Part shown: positions 44,579-56,700 of the stretch, in pieces | Layout of the letters: each line of letters starts with the position of its first letter | Numbering within the stretch: the stretch's first letter is position 1 | From: JAVJST01 sp040219295 | GTDB lineage: Bacteria; Pseudomonadota; Alphaproteobacteria; Rhodospirillales; Casp-alpha2 | Direction: 5' to 3' | DNA length: 64,000 bases | NCBI GenBank assembly: GCA_040219295.1 | Contig: JAVJST010000011.1 | Coordinates: forward strand, 868,001 to 932,000 | Program-made: the position numbers and the translations under genes | Notes under the pieces: model-generated | What the model was told of the DNA's origin: nothing | The model's input: only the letters and a program-made list of their open reading frames with translations | The model's database searches: none

Positions 44579-45505
44579 TCAGTCCGGCAATGGGATGAAC
44601 TCGTCCTCGTCACCGGGGACGGTGCCGAAACGGCCGTTGCGCCAGTCGTCCTTGGCCTGCTCGATGCGTTCTTTCGACGTCGATACGAAGTTCCAGTAGA
44701 GATGCCTCGGCCGCTCCTTCGGGCCGTCGAGCGGCGCTCCGCCAAGCGCCATCATGCGGGTGCCGGTGCCGGTCTCAAGCCATACCGGTTCGCCGGGCTT
44801 GAAGACGATCAGGCGCCCGGGCTCGAACGTCTCGCCGGCGATCTCGACGGTCCCGTCGATCAGGTAGATGCCGCGTTCCTCGATCGCCGTCGGCAGTTCG
44901 GCCGTGGCGCCGGACGAGAGATCGATCTGTGCGTAGAAAGTCTCCGAATGCAGCGTGACAGGCGAACGTTCACCCCACGCGTCGCCGGCGATCAGGTGAA
45001 TGGTTGCGCCGTCCCGCTCGATCGTCGGAAAACAGTCGGCGGGGAAATGCTCGAATGCCGGGTCGATTTCCTGCTTGTCGGCGGGCAGGGCGAGCCACGC
45101 CTGAACGCCGAGGATCGTGCTCTCGCGGCCGCGCAGGTGTTCCGGCGTGCGTTCCGAGTGGACGATGCCGCGCCCGGCGGTCATCCAGTTGACTTCTCCG
45201 GGGCGGATGACCTGGGCGTAGCCCAGGCTGTCGCGGTGCATGATTTCGCCGTCGAGCAGCCACGACACGGTGGCCAGGCCGATATGCGGATGTGGACGAA
45301 CGTCGAGCATGTTGCCGGGCTTGATGGTCGCGGGGCCGAACTGGTCGAGAAACACGAACGGGCCGACCGCGCGGCGCTCGACCGACGGCAGGGCGCGGCG
45401 GACCTCGAAGGCGCCGATGTCCTTGGCCTTGGGCACGATGACGGTAGCGACCGGTGTGCACCGGCTTTCAAGGCATTCGGCTTCGGTCGCGGGTTGCCAG
45501 CTCAT
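44579..45505 (-). CDS. Pirin family protein
   Basis: The 308-residue bicupin has the pirin signature: GPFVFLDQFGPA, then DVRPHPHIGLATVSWLLDGEIMHRDS with the iron-binding His-x-His-x4 pattern, and GRGIVHSE with the following His and Glu. The C-terminal cupin includes GERSPVTLHSETFYAQIDL and GGAPLDGP-x-x-R-HLYWNFVSTS. Some pirins have quercetin dioxygenase activity or act as redox-sensitive regulators; which applies here is unknown. It lies downstream of the PilZ gene on the same strand, 63 bp away. Confidence 0.94.
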   Translation of the reverse strand: MSWQPATEAECLESRCTPVATVIVPKAKDIGAFEVRRALPSVERRAVGPFVFLDQFGPATIKPGNMLDVRPHPHIGLATVSWLLDGEIMHRDSLGYAQVIRPGEVNWMTAGRGIVHSERTPEHLRGRESTILGVQAWLALPADKQEIDPAFEHFPADCFPTIERDGATIHLIAGDAWGERSPVTLHSETFYAQIDLSSGATAELPTAIEERGIYLIDGTVEIAGETFEPGRLIVFKPGEPVWLETGTGTRMMALGGAPLDGPKERPRHLYWNFVSTSKERIEQAKDDWRNGRFGTVPGDEDEFIPLPD

Positions 45506-45568
45506 GACGCGAGTATAGGAAGCCGGAATGACCGGTCAATTGCCGAAGGTTCGTCGTCCAACATCGGG

Positions 45569-45850
45569 TCAGGTCCCGTCCTCGTCGGACCGGTCGTCCG
45601 ACAGGGCAACACCGAAGCCGCCCTCGTAATGGCGCACGACCCGCCCGGGGCGGCGTTTGGCGTCGTCGGGGTTCAGCACGACGGCGTCGCCGATCTCGAG
45701 CGGCGCGTTCGGCCTGGCGAGGGAAAACGAGACACCGGCGCCCGACGCCGAAATGTCATGCAGGATGGCGCCGAAGGTCTCCTTCCCGGTCTCGACGAGG
45801 GTCGGTTTCTCGATGACCGTGCGCGGGTGCTTGCGGCGGTTCTCGCTCAT
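45569..45850 (-). CDS. Single-domain PilZ protein, c-di-GMP binding motif intact
   Basis: A 93-residue protein that is little more than a PilZ domain. Both ligand motifs are present: R6-x3-R10 in RRKHPR and D32-x-S34-x2-G37 in HDISASG. It should therefore bind cyclic di-GMP. The ATG at 45850 is 4 bp from the stop of the upstream exported-protein gene, so the two are one unit. Its position about 1.9 kb from the start of a giant adhesin-like gene suggests that the locus links c-di-GMP to surface attachment. Confidence 0.9.
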   Translation of the reverse strand: MSENRRKHPRTVIEKPTLVETGKETFGAILHDISASGAGVSFSLARPNAPLEIGDAVVLNPDDAKRRPGRVVRHYEGGFGVALSDDRSDEDGT

Positions 45851-45854
45851 GGGA

Positions 45855-47465
45855 TCAGAGTGGCTCCTCGCTCGGCGCGACCATGTTGCGGATGCGCACC
45901 AGCCGCATGTCGGCCCTGGACACCGTGGCGTAGATCGGCTGCGCGCCCTCGAAGTAAAGGCGGATGACGCCGTGCGCGAGGTCCGGCGGCAGGTTCCACA
46001 GCACATCGTCGATGCTGCGCACCTCGAGGATCGCCTTGCCGAGAGCGGTTTCCTCAGACGAGACCCAGCGCGCGATCCGGTTGGTCTGTCTGCCCATCCC
46101 GAGAACCGGCGAGAGAATCTCCGTGATCTTCGTCGGCTCGCCGAGCCGCTGCCTGATGCCGTCGACCAGCCGTTCGTAATTGCCGGCGGGAAATGCCGCG
46201 CGGTACTGGCTGGCGGCACGGTCGTCGTAACGCACGATCGATTCCGGGAACTCGCCGGCAGCAACGCCAAACAGCGTGACGAGTTCGGCCGGCCAGGCCG
46301 TGGCTTCGGGGCACACGTGCGTGCCCCCGCCGTTCTTCTCGGCGCACGCGACCGCGGGTTCGGCATGCGCCAGCTTGCGCCCAAGATGGTCGTTCTCGCC
46401 GAAGTACATGTCGCGGAACGGGACGGTGCCGCGGATGTAGATGACCAGCGGTTCGTCGCCGTCGTTCGCCTCGATGGCAGGTTCGACGGCGGCCAGTTTC
46501 CCGGCCGGCGAAAGGGCCACCTCGGGCGCGACATCGGGTTGCGGCGTGGACGGCCGCGCGGCCGTCTCCGGCGCGGACGGTGCGTCGTCGGCAAGTCCGG
46601 CGGATGCCCCGCCTAGCGGGTCGTCGGACATGCGCGCGATGACGATGCCCGGGTCGGACGCCGAAGGCACAGGAAGCGGCGCCGCCGTTTCGGCAGGCGG
46701 ACGATTTTCCGTGGCTGTTGAGGCCCCCGATTCCGCCATTTGATGCGTTTCCGGAACAGATTCTGGCGCGTCCGCAGGTTTGGCACTCAGCCAACCGACC
46801 AGATCGAAACGAATGTCGTTCGGGATGTCGTTCTCGTCGGGGCGCCCCCCGGCGCTGCCGGCGGTGCGCACGCTCACCGCGTTCCAGCCACGCGCGTCTT
46901 TCTCGGCCGGTGCGGCGGTCGTCGTCTGCGGTTCCGGTGCCGCCACGGCCGATGGCACCGGCGCCTGGGTGCGGTCCGCGACTTCGCCGGCCGGATCGAA
47001 ATCGGGTGCGAACAGACCGCCGAGCCAGGTGAACAAGCGCCCGGCCAGTTCCATCGGGCTGGGCGACGGATCGGGCGCTGCCGAGGCGCTACCGGGTTCG
47101 GCCGGCGCCGGCACCGCTTCGATGGGACCAGTCGGTTCGATCAGGCGGACGATGATGGTCCGGTTGGCGTTGTCGGCCGGCTGCGGCAGTGCCGACACCA
47201 CCGTGGCAACGTCCGCCGCCTGCCAGGCGTTGACAGGCAGGCTGATCGGCACGGGCCTGAACGGCGGGGCGTTCGGCGCTGTCGCCGGCGCGAAGATCAT
47301 CTCGAACGGTGCCCGGAGACCGGGAGTCTCGGCACGTGTCTCCGTGTTAGGGACGAGTAGGGAGACGGTCAGCAAGACCGTCGAAAGCGGCCATTTCAAG
47401 CCATCCCGTTCGAGACTGCAACTGACCAAGGTTCCCTGTCCCCCCGGCGGCGTCGATGGCGGCAT
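45855..47465 (-). CDS. Large exported protein of unknown function
   Basis: I do not recognise this roughly 536-residue protein. A hydrophobic stretch (WPLSTVLLTVSLLVPNTETRA) is a probable signal sequence. The middle (about 100-330) is a low-complexity linker of Ala, Pro, Glu and Asp. The C-terminal 200 residues form a folded-looking domain: DEPLVIYIRGTVPFRDMYFGENDHLG, two cysteines in VACAEKNGGGTHVCPE, and later NLPPDLAHGVIRLYFEGAQPIYATVSRADMRLV. The start is unsure: ATG 47465 is used; GTG 47492 and a TTG just before the signal sequence are alternatives. It is divergent from the giant adhesin-like gene, with 320 bp between the starts. Confidence 0.65.
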   Translation of the reverse strand: MPPSTPPGGQGTLVSCSLERDGLKWPLSTVLLTVSLLVPNTETRAETPGLRAPFEMIFAPATAPNAPPFRPVPISLPVNAWQAADVATVVSALPQPADNANRTIIVRLIEPTGPIEAVPAPAEPGSASAAPDPSPSPMELAGRLFTWLGGLFAPDFDPAGEVADRTQAPVPSAVAAPEPQTTTAAPAEKDARGWNAVSVRTAGSAGGRPDENDIPNDIRFDLVGWLSAKPADAPESVPETHQMAESGASTATENRPPAETAAPLPVPSASDPGIVIARMSDDPLGGASAGLADDAPSAPETAARPSTPQPDVAPEVALSPAGKLAAVEPAIEANDGDEPLVIYIRGTVPFRDMYFGENDHLGRKLAHAEPAVACAEKNGGGTHVCPEATAWPAELVTLFGVAAGEFPESIVRYDDRAASQYRAAFPAGNYERLVDGIRQRLGEPTKITEILSPVLGMGRQTNRIARWVSSEETALGKAILEVRSIDDVLWNLPPDLAHGVIRLYFEGAQPIYATVSRADMRLVRIRNMVAPSEEPL

Positions 47466-47643
47466 GATCGCATACTCGTCGGATGCGATCACGATTGAAA
47501 TCCGGAGCCGCGTAACGGACTGTTCGCGCTGATAAAAAATCGGCCGCTGAAGGCACCCCGGTCGTCCCGGCCGATCGTTACCGCAGAATCGGCCGCTCTG
47601 CCCGTACGAAAGCTCGTTTGTGAGATTTAGTAGGATTGCGTAG

Positions 47644-47680
47644 TCGTCTTATGCGCAGCGGGCCCATATAATAAAGACGA
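47644..47680 (+). promoter_or_regulatory. Promoter region of the giant surface-protein gene
   Basis: A perfect TATAAT at 47667-47672 lies between the arms of a 7-bp inverted repeat, TCGTCTT (47644-47650) and AAGACGA (47674-47680). No good -35 is visible, so an activator may be required. The inferred transcript begins about 107 bp before the GTG start of the giant gene. Confidence 0.45.
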
Positions 47681-47785
47681 GCCTGTGAGACACTAACACC
47701 CAGAAATTGGGGGAACGCCGCATCCGACGCTCGTGGGAAGGGAACACCTGTGATCGGCATTTTGTCTTGAAGGGCGACATGAGAA

Positions 47786-50700
47786 GTGTCTGCACCAACC
47801 TCTGAGGGAGGCGATCAGTCTCTTTCGGCACTTCCCGGCTCAGCTTCCCTAATCTTCGAGGGCGGCGCGGCCACTGAAATTGAAATCCCGGGCGGCAACT
47901 GGTTGTTGCGCGCAGACTTCGCTCGCCAGGGCGGTGACCTTCTGATCAAGGGCGCCAATGGCGAGACCGTCCTCGTCAAAGACTTCTTCAATGCCGCCAA
48001 TCCGCCGGCTCTCGTAACCGACTCGGGCGCAACCCTCAAGGGCGCGCTGGTCGAGAAGCTGGCCGGGCCGGTCGCGCCGGGCCAGGTCGCCCAGGCTGCC
48101 ACTGAAACCGCCGCCGTAACCGATCCCATCGGCCGGGTGGTCACCGCCGAGGGCGAGGTCACGGTGACCCGTGTCGACGGCACCGTCGAAACCCTCGCGG
48201 AGGGCGACCCGGTCTATATGGGCGACGTCGTCGAGACGGGCGGCGACGGCGCGCTGGCGCTCGAGTTCGCTGACGAAAGCACGTTCTCGCTGGGCGACTC
48301 GGGCCGCATGGTGCTCGACGAGTTCGTCTACGACCCGATCGACCAGACTGGCCAGTTCGGTGTCTCGCTGGTCGAAGGCGCGTTCTCGTTCGTCAGCGGC
48401 CAGATCGCCAAGACCGACGCCAACGCCATGACCCTCGATACCCCGGTCGCGACGATCGGTATCCGCGGCACCACCGTCGCCGGTACGGTCGGCGGCGAAG
48501 GCAACGACAACCCGATCACGCTGCTGCAGGACCCGGACGGCACGGTTGGCGAAGTGGTGATCTCAAACGCCGCCGGCACGGTGGTGATCAATTCGTTCGG
48601 CGCCACCGTCGTGGTCACCAGCTTCAATGCGGCCCCGCCGCCGCCGGTGATCCTGACCCAGGAGCAGATCGACCAGCAGTACGGCGGCGTCATCCAGAAC
48701 CTGCCGAACCCGCCGGGCAGTCAGCAGGGCGGCGAGGGCGAAGAGGCCGGCGAGCAACAGACCGAAGCGCCGCTGACGGCGGAAGCGCTGGAACAGCTCG
48801 CCGAGCTCAACCAGGACATCGCCAACGCCATCAACGTCGGTATCAAGCAGCAGGCGGCGTTCGCCGCCAAGTTCGCGGTCGCCAAGGCACAGGTCGACAA
48901 CATCCTGGCGCCGAAGATCTTGCCGCCGCAGACGCTGCAGCAGATCATCGAGAGCATCACCCAGAGTGTGAACGTCGACTTCAGCTCCGGCGTCTCGGCG
49001 TTCAGTTCCAGCATCACCGAGATTGCCTCGGCCAGCACAACCGCGGCCGACGCCGAAACCGAGGCGGCCTCCCAGTCCGTGACCATCAACGCCAATGCGG
49101 CGAGCGCGCTGAGCGCGTCGGACACCGGCCTGACCTCGTCGCAGGCCAACTCGGTCGCCGACGTGGTGACGGCGCCGCTCGACGCACTAAACGCCGCGGC
49201 GGCGATCTCGGCCGCTGCCGCCGCGCTCGCCAAGGTCAACGAAGCGGCGGCCACCTATGCCGCGACCGGCCAGAACGTGCCGACCGAACTGCAGCAGGCG
49301 CTTGCCGTCGGAACGTTGCTTTCGACGGCGGCGACGCAGGTTCGCGCCATCATCGACGCGGTGGTCTCGGCATCGACGACGGTCATCGATGCGGCGGTCG
49401 CCGCCGCCAAGGCCAATCCCGGCGATGCCTACAACCAGGCGCTCGCGGCGGCGGCGAGCGGCCAGGGCGCGGCCATCGATGCCGCCCTGACCCAGGCCAA
49501 TGCCGGTATCACCTACGCCCAGTTGCAGACTATTCTCGACGGCGTCACCAATGCCTTGGCGACGATCTCGACCCTGCTCGGCAGCGTTTCCGCAGACCTG
49601 CAGTCGGCGGTGAACGATACGCTGACGGCCGCATCGGAGACGGTGTCGGCGGCCAAGGAATCGTCGAGTGCGGCGTACGACACCATCGCCGAGACCAATC
49701 CGACGACGAAACTGACCCATGCGCAGACGGCATCCACCAAGGCCGATCTCGCGCAGACCAAGCTGAAGGCGGCCGACGATGCGCTGATCAACTACAAGGT
49801 CCTGGCGCCGATCGACGCGTCGGCCTCGGCGACCCTCAGCAGCCTCGCGACGCTGGTCAGCCGCGCCGAGAGCCAGGCCGTTGCCGCCGACCAGAGCATT
49901 TCCGGGACACAGGCTGTGCGCGCCGCGGCCGAGAAGTACCGCAGCGGCGAGGCCGCGCAGGACGTCACCGATGCCCAGACCGCGCGCGCCACTGCGCTGA
50001 CCACGGCGCGAACGGAGCAGGCCGAGGCTGCCGCGGCGGCCGACGCCGTGCTGGCGGCGCGCTCGTTGCTGGTGACGCGGCTCGTCGACTCGACGGTGGC
50101 CGAGGCGACATACAATTCTTGGGTGACATCGGTCGGCGAGGCCCAGGACCTAGTCGACGCCGCGGCCACCGACGTGCAATCGGCTCAGGATGCATTGCAG
50201 GCGGAGATCGACAAGAAGGCCGCCAACCCAGACAACCTGACCGGCCAGTTGCTTGAGGCGTTCAACACGCTGCAGGATCAGTTGATCCAGAATGCCCAGG
50301 CGGAACTCTCGTTCCAGCAGGACGTCAAGGCGCTGTTCGACCAGACCCTGGCGGACGCGAGCTCCGAGCGCGACGACGCGCTGGCCGACTTCGATGCCAA
50401 GCAGGCGCTGACGGATGCGGCGCAGACCAGCGTCGATGACTTGGTCTCGACCTTCAATACCGAACTCGGCGAAGCGATCCAGGCGACGCGGGCGCTATCC
50501 GACGCCGACGCCGCGTTGGCCAAGGCTGAGGGCTTCCTGTCGCTGGCCCAGTCGGCCGCCGAGGCCGAGGCGCAGAAGATCTTCGACATCGCCATCAACA
50601 ACGCGCTCGCGCAGGCCGAACAGGCGGCGGCACAGGCCGCGGCCGCCAAGCAGGCGGCCGACCAGGCCCTGTTCTACGCCCGGTTCCCGGAGAACGGCGT

Positions 50701-53700
50701 GCAGCTCGCCGACAAGGTCCTGGCCGAGCAGGCGGCGATCGCATCCGGCGGCGCGTCGCAGGAAAACACGCTGGTCTTCACCGGCACCGTCGCCGGCGGC
50801 GATCAGATCACCATCGATCTCGGCAGCGCCGGGGCGGCAACCTATACCGTGCCGGCCAACAACTCGGTGCAGACCCTGGCGCAACTCGAGGCGGCGCTGA
50901 TCAACTTCGTCAACAACAACGCAACGCTCAACCAGACGGTCGAGGCAATCGGCGATCCGGGCAACGACGGCGTCGTCAAGATTCGCGCACTTGCGCGGCC
51001 CGGCTCGTTCGATATCGACGTGACCGAGACCGCAGCCGGGCTCAGCGTCTCCGGCGATGCGACGCCGACCACGGCGAGCCAGTCGGGTGCCGAACAGGCG
51101 GCGCTCGCGGCGGCGCAGGCGGCGGCCAAGGCGGCGCAGAACGCCGGGACTTTGGCCAACGATTCCAACCTGTCGCAGGACCCGGCGGCCATCGCGGCGC
51201 GGGCCAAGGCGCTGGCCTCCGCCCAGGCGGCTGCCGACAAGGCATCGGCATCGGCGGATGCGGCCGCCGCGGCGGGCGATACCGCATGGGCGGCATCCGA
51301 TCTCGCCGACGTCATCAACCCGACGCCGGCGGATCCGGACGCGCTGGCGGCGCTGCTTGCCAATGCGCAGGCGACCCAGAATGACGCCGACACCTCGGCC
51401 GAAGAGGCGGACGCGCTTGCCGCGCTGCGTCAGCAACAGGCGAGGCAGGCCGAGATCACCAAGATCGTCACCGAGCTCAACGCCACCAGCGACGCCAATG
51501 ACGCGGCTGACACGGCGTTTACTGCGCACGTCCAGGCGAACGGCCTGCTGACCGCGTCGGCCGGCGCGAGCGGCGGCAAGCTGGTCCTGACCTCGACTGT
51601 TGCCGGAATCGAACTGGATACAACCTTCACGGAAACCGGCGCGGCCTCGGCGGCGCTGGCGAACTCGACGGCCCAGACCAGTACGGTACCGCAGGTCGAC
51701 ACCGTGACCCTGTCGGGAACGCCGGCGGCGGGCGACACATTCACGCTGTCGGTGTCCGCGAACCAGGTCGACACCGTCATCCTCAAAGGCTCGCCGGAGG
51801 CCGGCGATACCTACACCGTGTCGGTCAACGGTACCGCGGTAACCTACACGGTGACCGGTGCCGAGGGCGGACTCGGCGGCGTACGCGACGCGATCGTCTC
51901 GGCGCTCAACGCCAACGGCACGGTGGGCGGTGCGGTTACCGCGGCTTCCGGCAGCGACACCGGCCTGCTGACCCTGACGGCGGACACGTCGGGCACGGCA
52001 TTCACCTCGAGCGCGACCGCGGCCAACGCCGGCACCAGCGGCAGCGTCGCCGACAATTTCGCACGCAGCATCACCACGTCGCAGAATCTTTCGAGCGTTT
52101 CGGTTTCCTATACCGCGACGGGCTCTGAGGGCAGCATCGGCGCGGTCCGCGATGCGCTGATCACGGCGATCAACCAGAGCTCCTCGATCGGCGGCTTGCG
52201 CGGCGCCGCAGCCAAGGCAGCAGCGGATGCCGCCGCCTACGCGACGGCGGCTCAGCAGGCGGAAGCGAACAACGACGCGGCGTCTGCATCGACCGCGGCA
52301 GCGAACGCGGCGACGGCGCTGGCGGCTGCGCAGGCGGCGTCGACAGCGGCCCTCGCGGCATCGAACACCGCGGCGAATGCGGCGGATGCGGCGTCTGCCG
52401 CGGCAAGCGGCGCCGGTTCGGTCGCGGCCCGAGAGGCCGAACGCGCGAACAACGCCGCCGCCAGCGCGGCCCAGGGGTCCGGCGCCGTCAGCAACTCGAC
52501 ATCGTCCGCAGACGCGTCCTCGGCGGCGGCGACGGCCGCCTCCGATCTGCAGAACGCCCAGGACGAAGCGGCGCAGTTTGCCCAGGATGCCGCCGACGAG
52601 GCCGCCGCCGCCGCCGCTCAGGCGCGCCAGGAAGCGCAGCAGGCGGCCGAACAGGCGGCGGCCGACAAGGCGGCTGCGGAAGCCCTGGCCCTGCAACAGG
52701 CGACCGGGTTCGCGAACACGGCCGCGACGCAGCTTCAGCTCGCGCAAAGCCTGGCGCAACAAGCGACGGCCGCAGCGAGCAACGTCAACCAGTCGCTTGC
52801 CGAGACCCTGGCCGACCAGGCGCAGGCTGCGGCGGATGCCGCCGAAGCGGCCGCCCAGGCGGCGATCAACGTGGCGCTCGGCAAAGGCCAAGCGGCGCTC
52901 AACAAGGCGCTCGAGGCCTCGGCCAACGCGACCTCGGCGCAAGGCTTCGCCGGTACCGCGCTGGCGCAGGCCGAGCTGGCGGCCAACGCGGCGCAGGCGG
53001 TTGCCGACTGGACCAGCGGTGATGCCTCTGCCGATCGGCTGGCGGCGCAGAAGTCATCGGCCGCGGCCGCATCGGCGTCGGCCCGCGCGGCAGATGCCGC
53101 GACATCGGCGGCCGAGCAGGCGGCGGACGCGGCGGACGCTGTCACAGCGCCGAAAGTGGCCGAGGCCGGCGCCCAAGCGGCGGTCGACTCGCGGACCAGG
53201 TCGCTCGCTCAGGTTGAGGCCAAGCGTGCCGCCGTCGACGACGGCAACGACAACAACGATACCGACATCGAACGGGTATGGGATGCGGCCGTGGCCCAGG
53301 CCGAGCAGGCGCTCGCCGATGCCCAGTCGACCCTCGCCGATGCGACCGCCGCACGGATCACAGCGGAGACCACGGCGACCGAGGCGCAGGCCCGCGCCGA
53401 TCTGGCTGCCGATGCCGCCGCCGACGCCGCGGCTGCGGCTGCCGATGCCGCCCAGGAAGCCGGCCGCGCGTCGGCCTTCGAGATCGGTGCCCAGTCGTTC
53501 GCCCAGAACCTCGTCGACGCGCAGGTCGCGGATGTCCTCGAGATCGTCGGTGACTCGCTGACGATCAATCAGTCCGGAGCCGACAATGCGCTGCGTGATG
53601 CTCTCGATGCCGCGTCGGATGCCGCGTCCGCCGCGGCCGACGCCAAGGCGATCGCCGCATCGCTGATCAACGGTACGACGGCCAGCCCGACGCTTGATTA

Positions 53701-56700
53701 CGACAACGACCAGGACGTCGATGCCGCCGATGCGACGGCCGCGAAGAATGCCGCCAATACCGCCGTGCAGGCCGCCCGCACCGCGCTGTTCGATGCGCTG
53801 ACCGAGCTCGGTATCGATGGTTCCGGCCTGACCGTTGCCCAGGCGGTTGCGGCCGTTAAACAGGCGGCGGCGACTGCCGCGGCGCTTGACGACATCGATC
53901 TCAATGCGGTCTCGGTCAAGCCGACGCAGCAACTGATCGACGCCCAGGCCGCCGCCGATCAGGCTCAGAACGCCAAGGTCACGGCGATCAGTGCAACCGC
54001 CGATTCGATCGGCCAGGCGATCACCAGTGCCGAGAAGAGCGCGGCCCTCGCCGCCGCGCAGGAAGACCTCGCGGCGGCGGCAAGCGCCGGCGTGCGCGCC
54101 AGGCTGGAGGCGCAGGTTCAGGCGGCCAAGGCGGAACTCGAAGGGCTGCAGGCCGAGGCGCGAGCCGAAGCGAACCGCGCCGTTGCCGCCGAGAAGTCGG
54201 CGCTTTCGGATGCCGAGCTCGCCAGTGCGCGGGCCAGCGACGCGCAGGCCGCTGTCGATGCCCAGAGCGATGCGGCCGCTGCCGCGCTTCGCGCCAGTAA
54301 CGGACTGGCCGCGGCGCAAACCAGTCTGACGTCGGCCCAGGGTCGGCTGACCGCGGCCAACCAGTCGGCGTCCGACGCCGCTGCCGACTTCGCCACGATC
54401 TCGGCCGCGCAGTCCGTCGACCGCGCCGTCTACCAGCAGGCCGAGCAGGCAAAGAGTCAGGCCGCTGCCGCTGCCGCCAAGGTCAGCGACGCAGTCGGCG
54501 AGGTGCAGGCGTCCGTCGACGCGGCACAGGAGGCCGCGACCACGGCGGGGGTCGAGGCGGGCAAGGCGCTTGCCGCGATCAGCGGGCTCAATGCCGGCGC
54601 CGCGAGCACGAATGCCGCCGCCGCGGCGACGGCCGCCGGTGATGCGAACCTGGGTACGGGTGCGGCGGGCGCGAGCAAGACCGCGACCGATGCCGCGACG
54701 GCGGCCGAGAACCTCAACACCACAGGCCTTACCCAGCAGCAACAGGACCTCTTGGCCGTCGACCTGACCGATGCGAACGCGCTTGCGGCGTTGTCGGATG
54801 AGGAACTCGGCATCCTTCTCGACCTGTTGTCCGATGCGACCAGCGGACTGGTCGGTCAGGCAGAGTCCCTTGTCACGACGGCGACCGGCGCGGCAGACAG
54901 CGCCATCACGTTCGCCGAGTCCGCGAACGCGTCACTGCAGCAGGTGCCCAACGCCGCCGATGCCCGTAAGACGGCGCAGACCGCGGCGGATGCGGCGGAG
55001 GCCGCCGCCGCAACCGCGAGCGGCGTGGCCCAGGTCGACTCGGTAACCATTGCCGGCACCATCGAGGACGGCGATAGCTACTCGATCTTCGTCAACGGTG
55101 TGCAGGTCAGTGTCACCGTGACCGCTCAACAGGCAGCCGACGCCAACTACACCATCGAGGATGTGCGCGACGCGCTGATCATCGGGCTTAACGCCAACGC
55201 GTCGGCGACCAGTTCGGTAGTGCTCGCCGAAGCCGGCAGCGAGAGCGGCCAGATCACCTTGACCGCGCTCAACGCCGGCATCGGATTCAACACGACGGCG
55301 CAGGCCGTCAACGGGCAGTCGACATCTGATGCCAGCGCGACGGTGGCGACGACGACGGCCAATCTCGGCGGTGTCTCGGTCGTCGCCCAGGTCGACACGG
55401 TGACGCTGACCGACTCGGTGAGTGCGGGCGACCAGTACGTCGTCACGATCAACGGATCGGAAACGCTGACCGTCACCGCCGACAGCTCCGACGTTTCGGC
55501 GCTTCGGACCAAGATCGTCGACGCCATCAACGCCGACGCCGACCTTGCGGCGATTGTCGACGCGGCGGCCGTCGAGAACAGCACGAACAGCCTGACGCTG
55601 ACCGCCGACGTCGCGGGCGTCGCCTTCACCACGGCGGTTGCCGTCACCGACAACCAGAACGCGGCGCTCGACAACCGGGCTACAGTGGTGCCGACGACGG
55701 CCAACCTGAAAGGCGCCGATGACCTCGCGCAGACGGCGGCGCAGGAAGCCGCGACCCAGGCCACGACGGCGGCAACAGAAGCGACCAATGTGGCAAGCGC
55801 AGTCGCCAAGGCGCAGGTCTCGATCCTCGCCGATCAGTGGGCGGACGCGGCCGACGATGCGGCGTCCGGTGCTGCGCCTGCAGCGACGGCCGATACCGCG
55901 ACGGTAACGGTCGGCTCGACAGTCGAGAACGGCGATATCTTCCGCGTTCTGATCAACGGCGTCCGGTCGTCCTATACCGCAAACACGACAGACGGCCTGA
56001 CCCAGGATGCCGTCACTGCGGGGCTGAAAGCCGCCATTGATCAGACCATCGCCGCAAACGCTGCGTTGACCGGCGTGACCGCGACCGACAACGGCGACGG
56101 CACCATCAGCCTGTCGATCGCGGCGGAGAACATCGATTCCGCGTCGACCACCGACGGCATCCAGGTCGCAACCCGCCTGGTGGACAACGGTGGCAACGGC
56201 ACGCAGAGCACGCTGAGCGTGCGGGTTACCGACTACGACGTGACCAATGCGACGGCGATCAAGTCGGTCGCGCAAGCCGCGTTAGCCGCGGCGCGGACCC
56301 AGGCACAGGCGGCGATCACGGCGATCGGCAACAGCGACACTGCGGCCGCGGACGCGGCAGGCGAGGCGGCCGTCGATGCGTTGATTGCGGCGGCGGCGCG
56401 GCTCGACATCGCGCCGTCGGCTGCCAACGACACCAACGATACCAGCGACAACGCGGGCCTGATCACTGAAATCGTCACCGCGATCAGGAACGCGGCGACG
56501 GCGGCGGCCGACGACGCCCTCGCCGATCTCGCAGCCATGGGCACGACGCTCGGCGTGACGCTGACGTCGTCGGCGGCGACGCGGGCCGGCCGGGCCGACG
56601 ACTTCGCCAGCCAGTTGAAGACGGCGCTCGGCAACGCCATCGATCTCAACGGTGCGAACACCACGACGGTCGCCAGCAACCTGGTTGCCGAGGCCATCGA

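Noticed and set aside
50495..52942. Long minus-strand Arg/Gly-rich frames opposite the giant gene (also at 53054-54742, 56906-59518 and 62114-63964)
   Set aside because: They mirror the Ala/Asp-rich codons of the giant protein. The plus frame is open for over 16 kb and has ordered domains.
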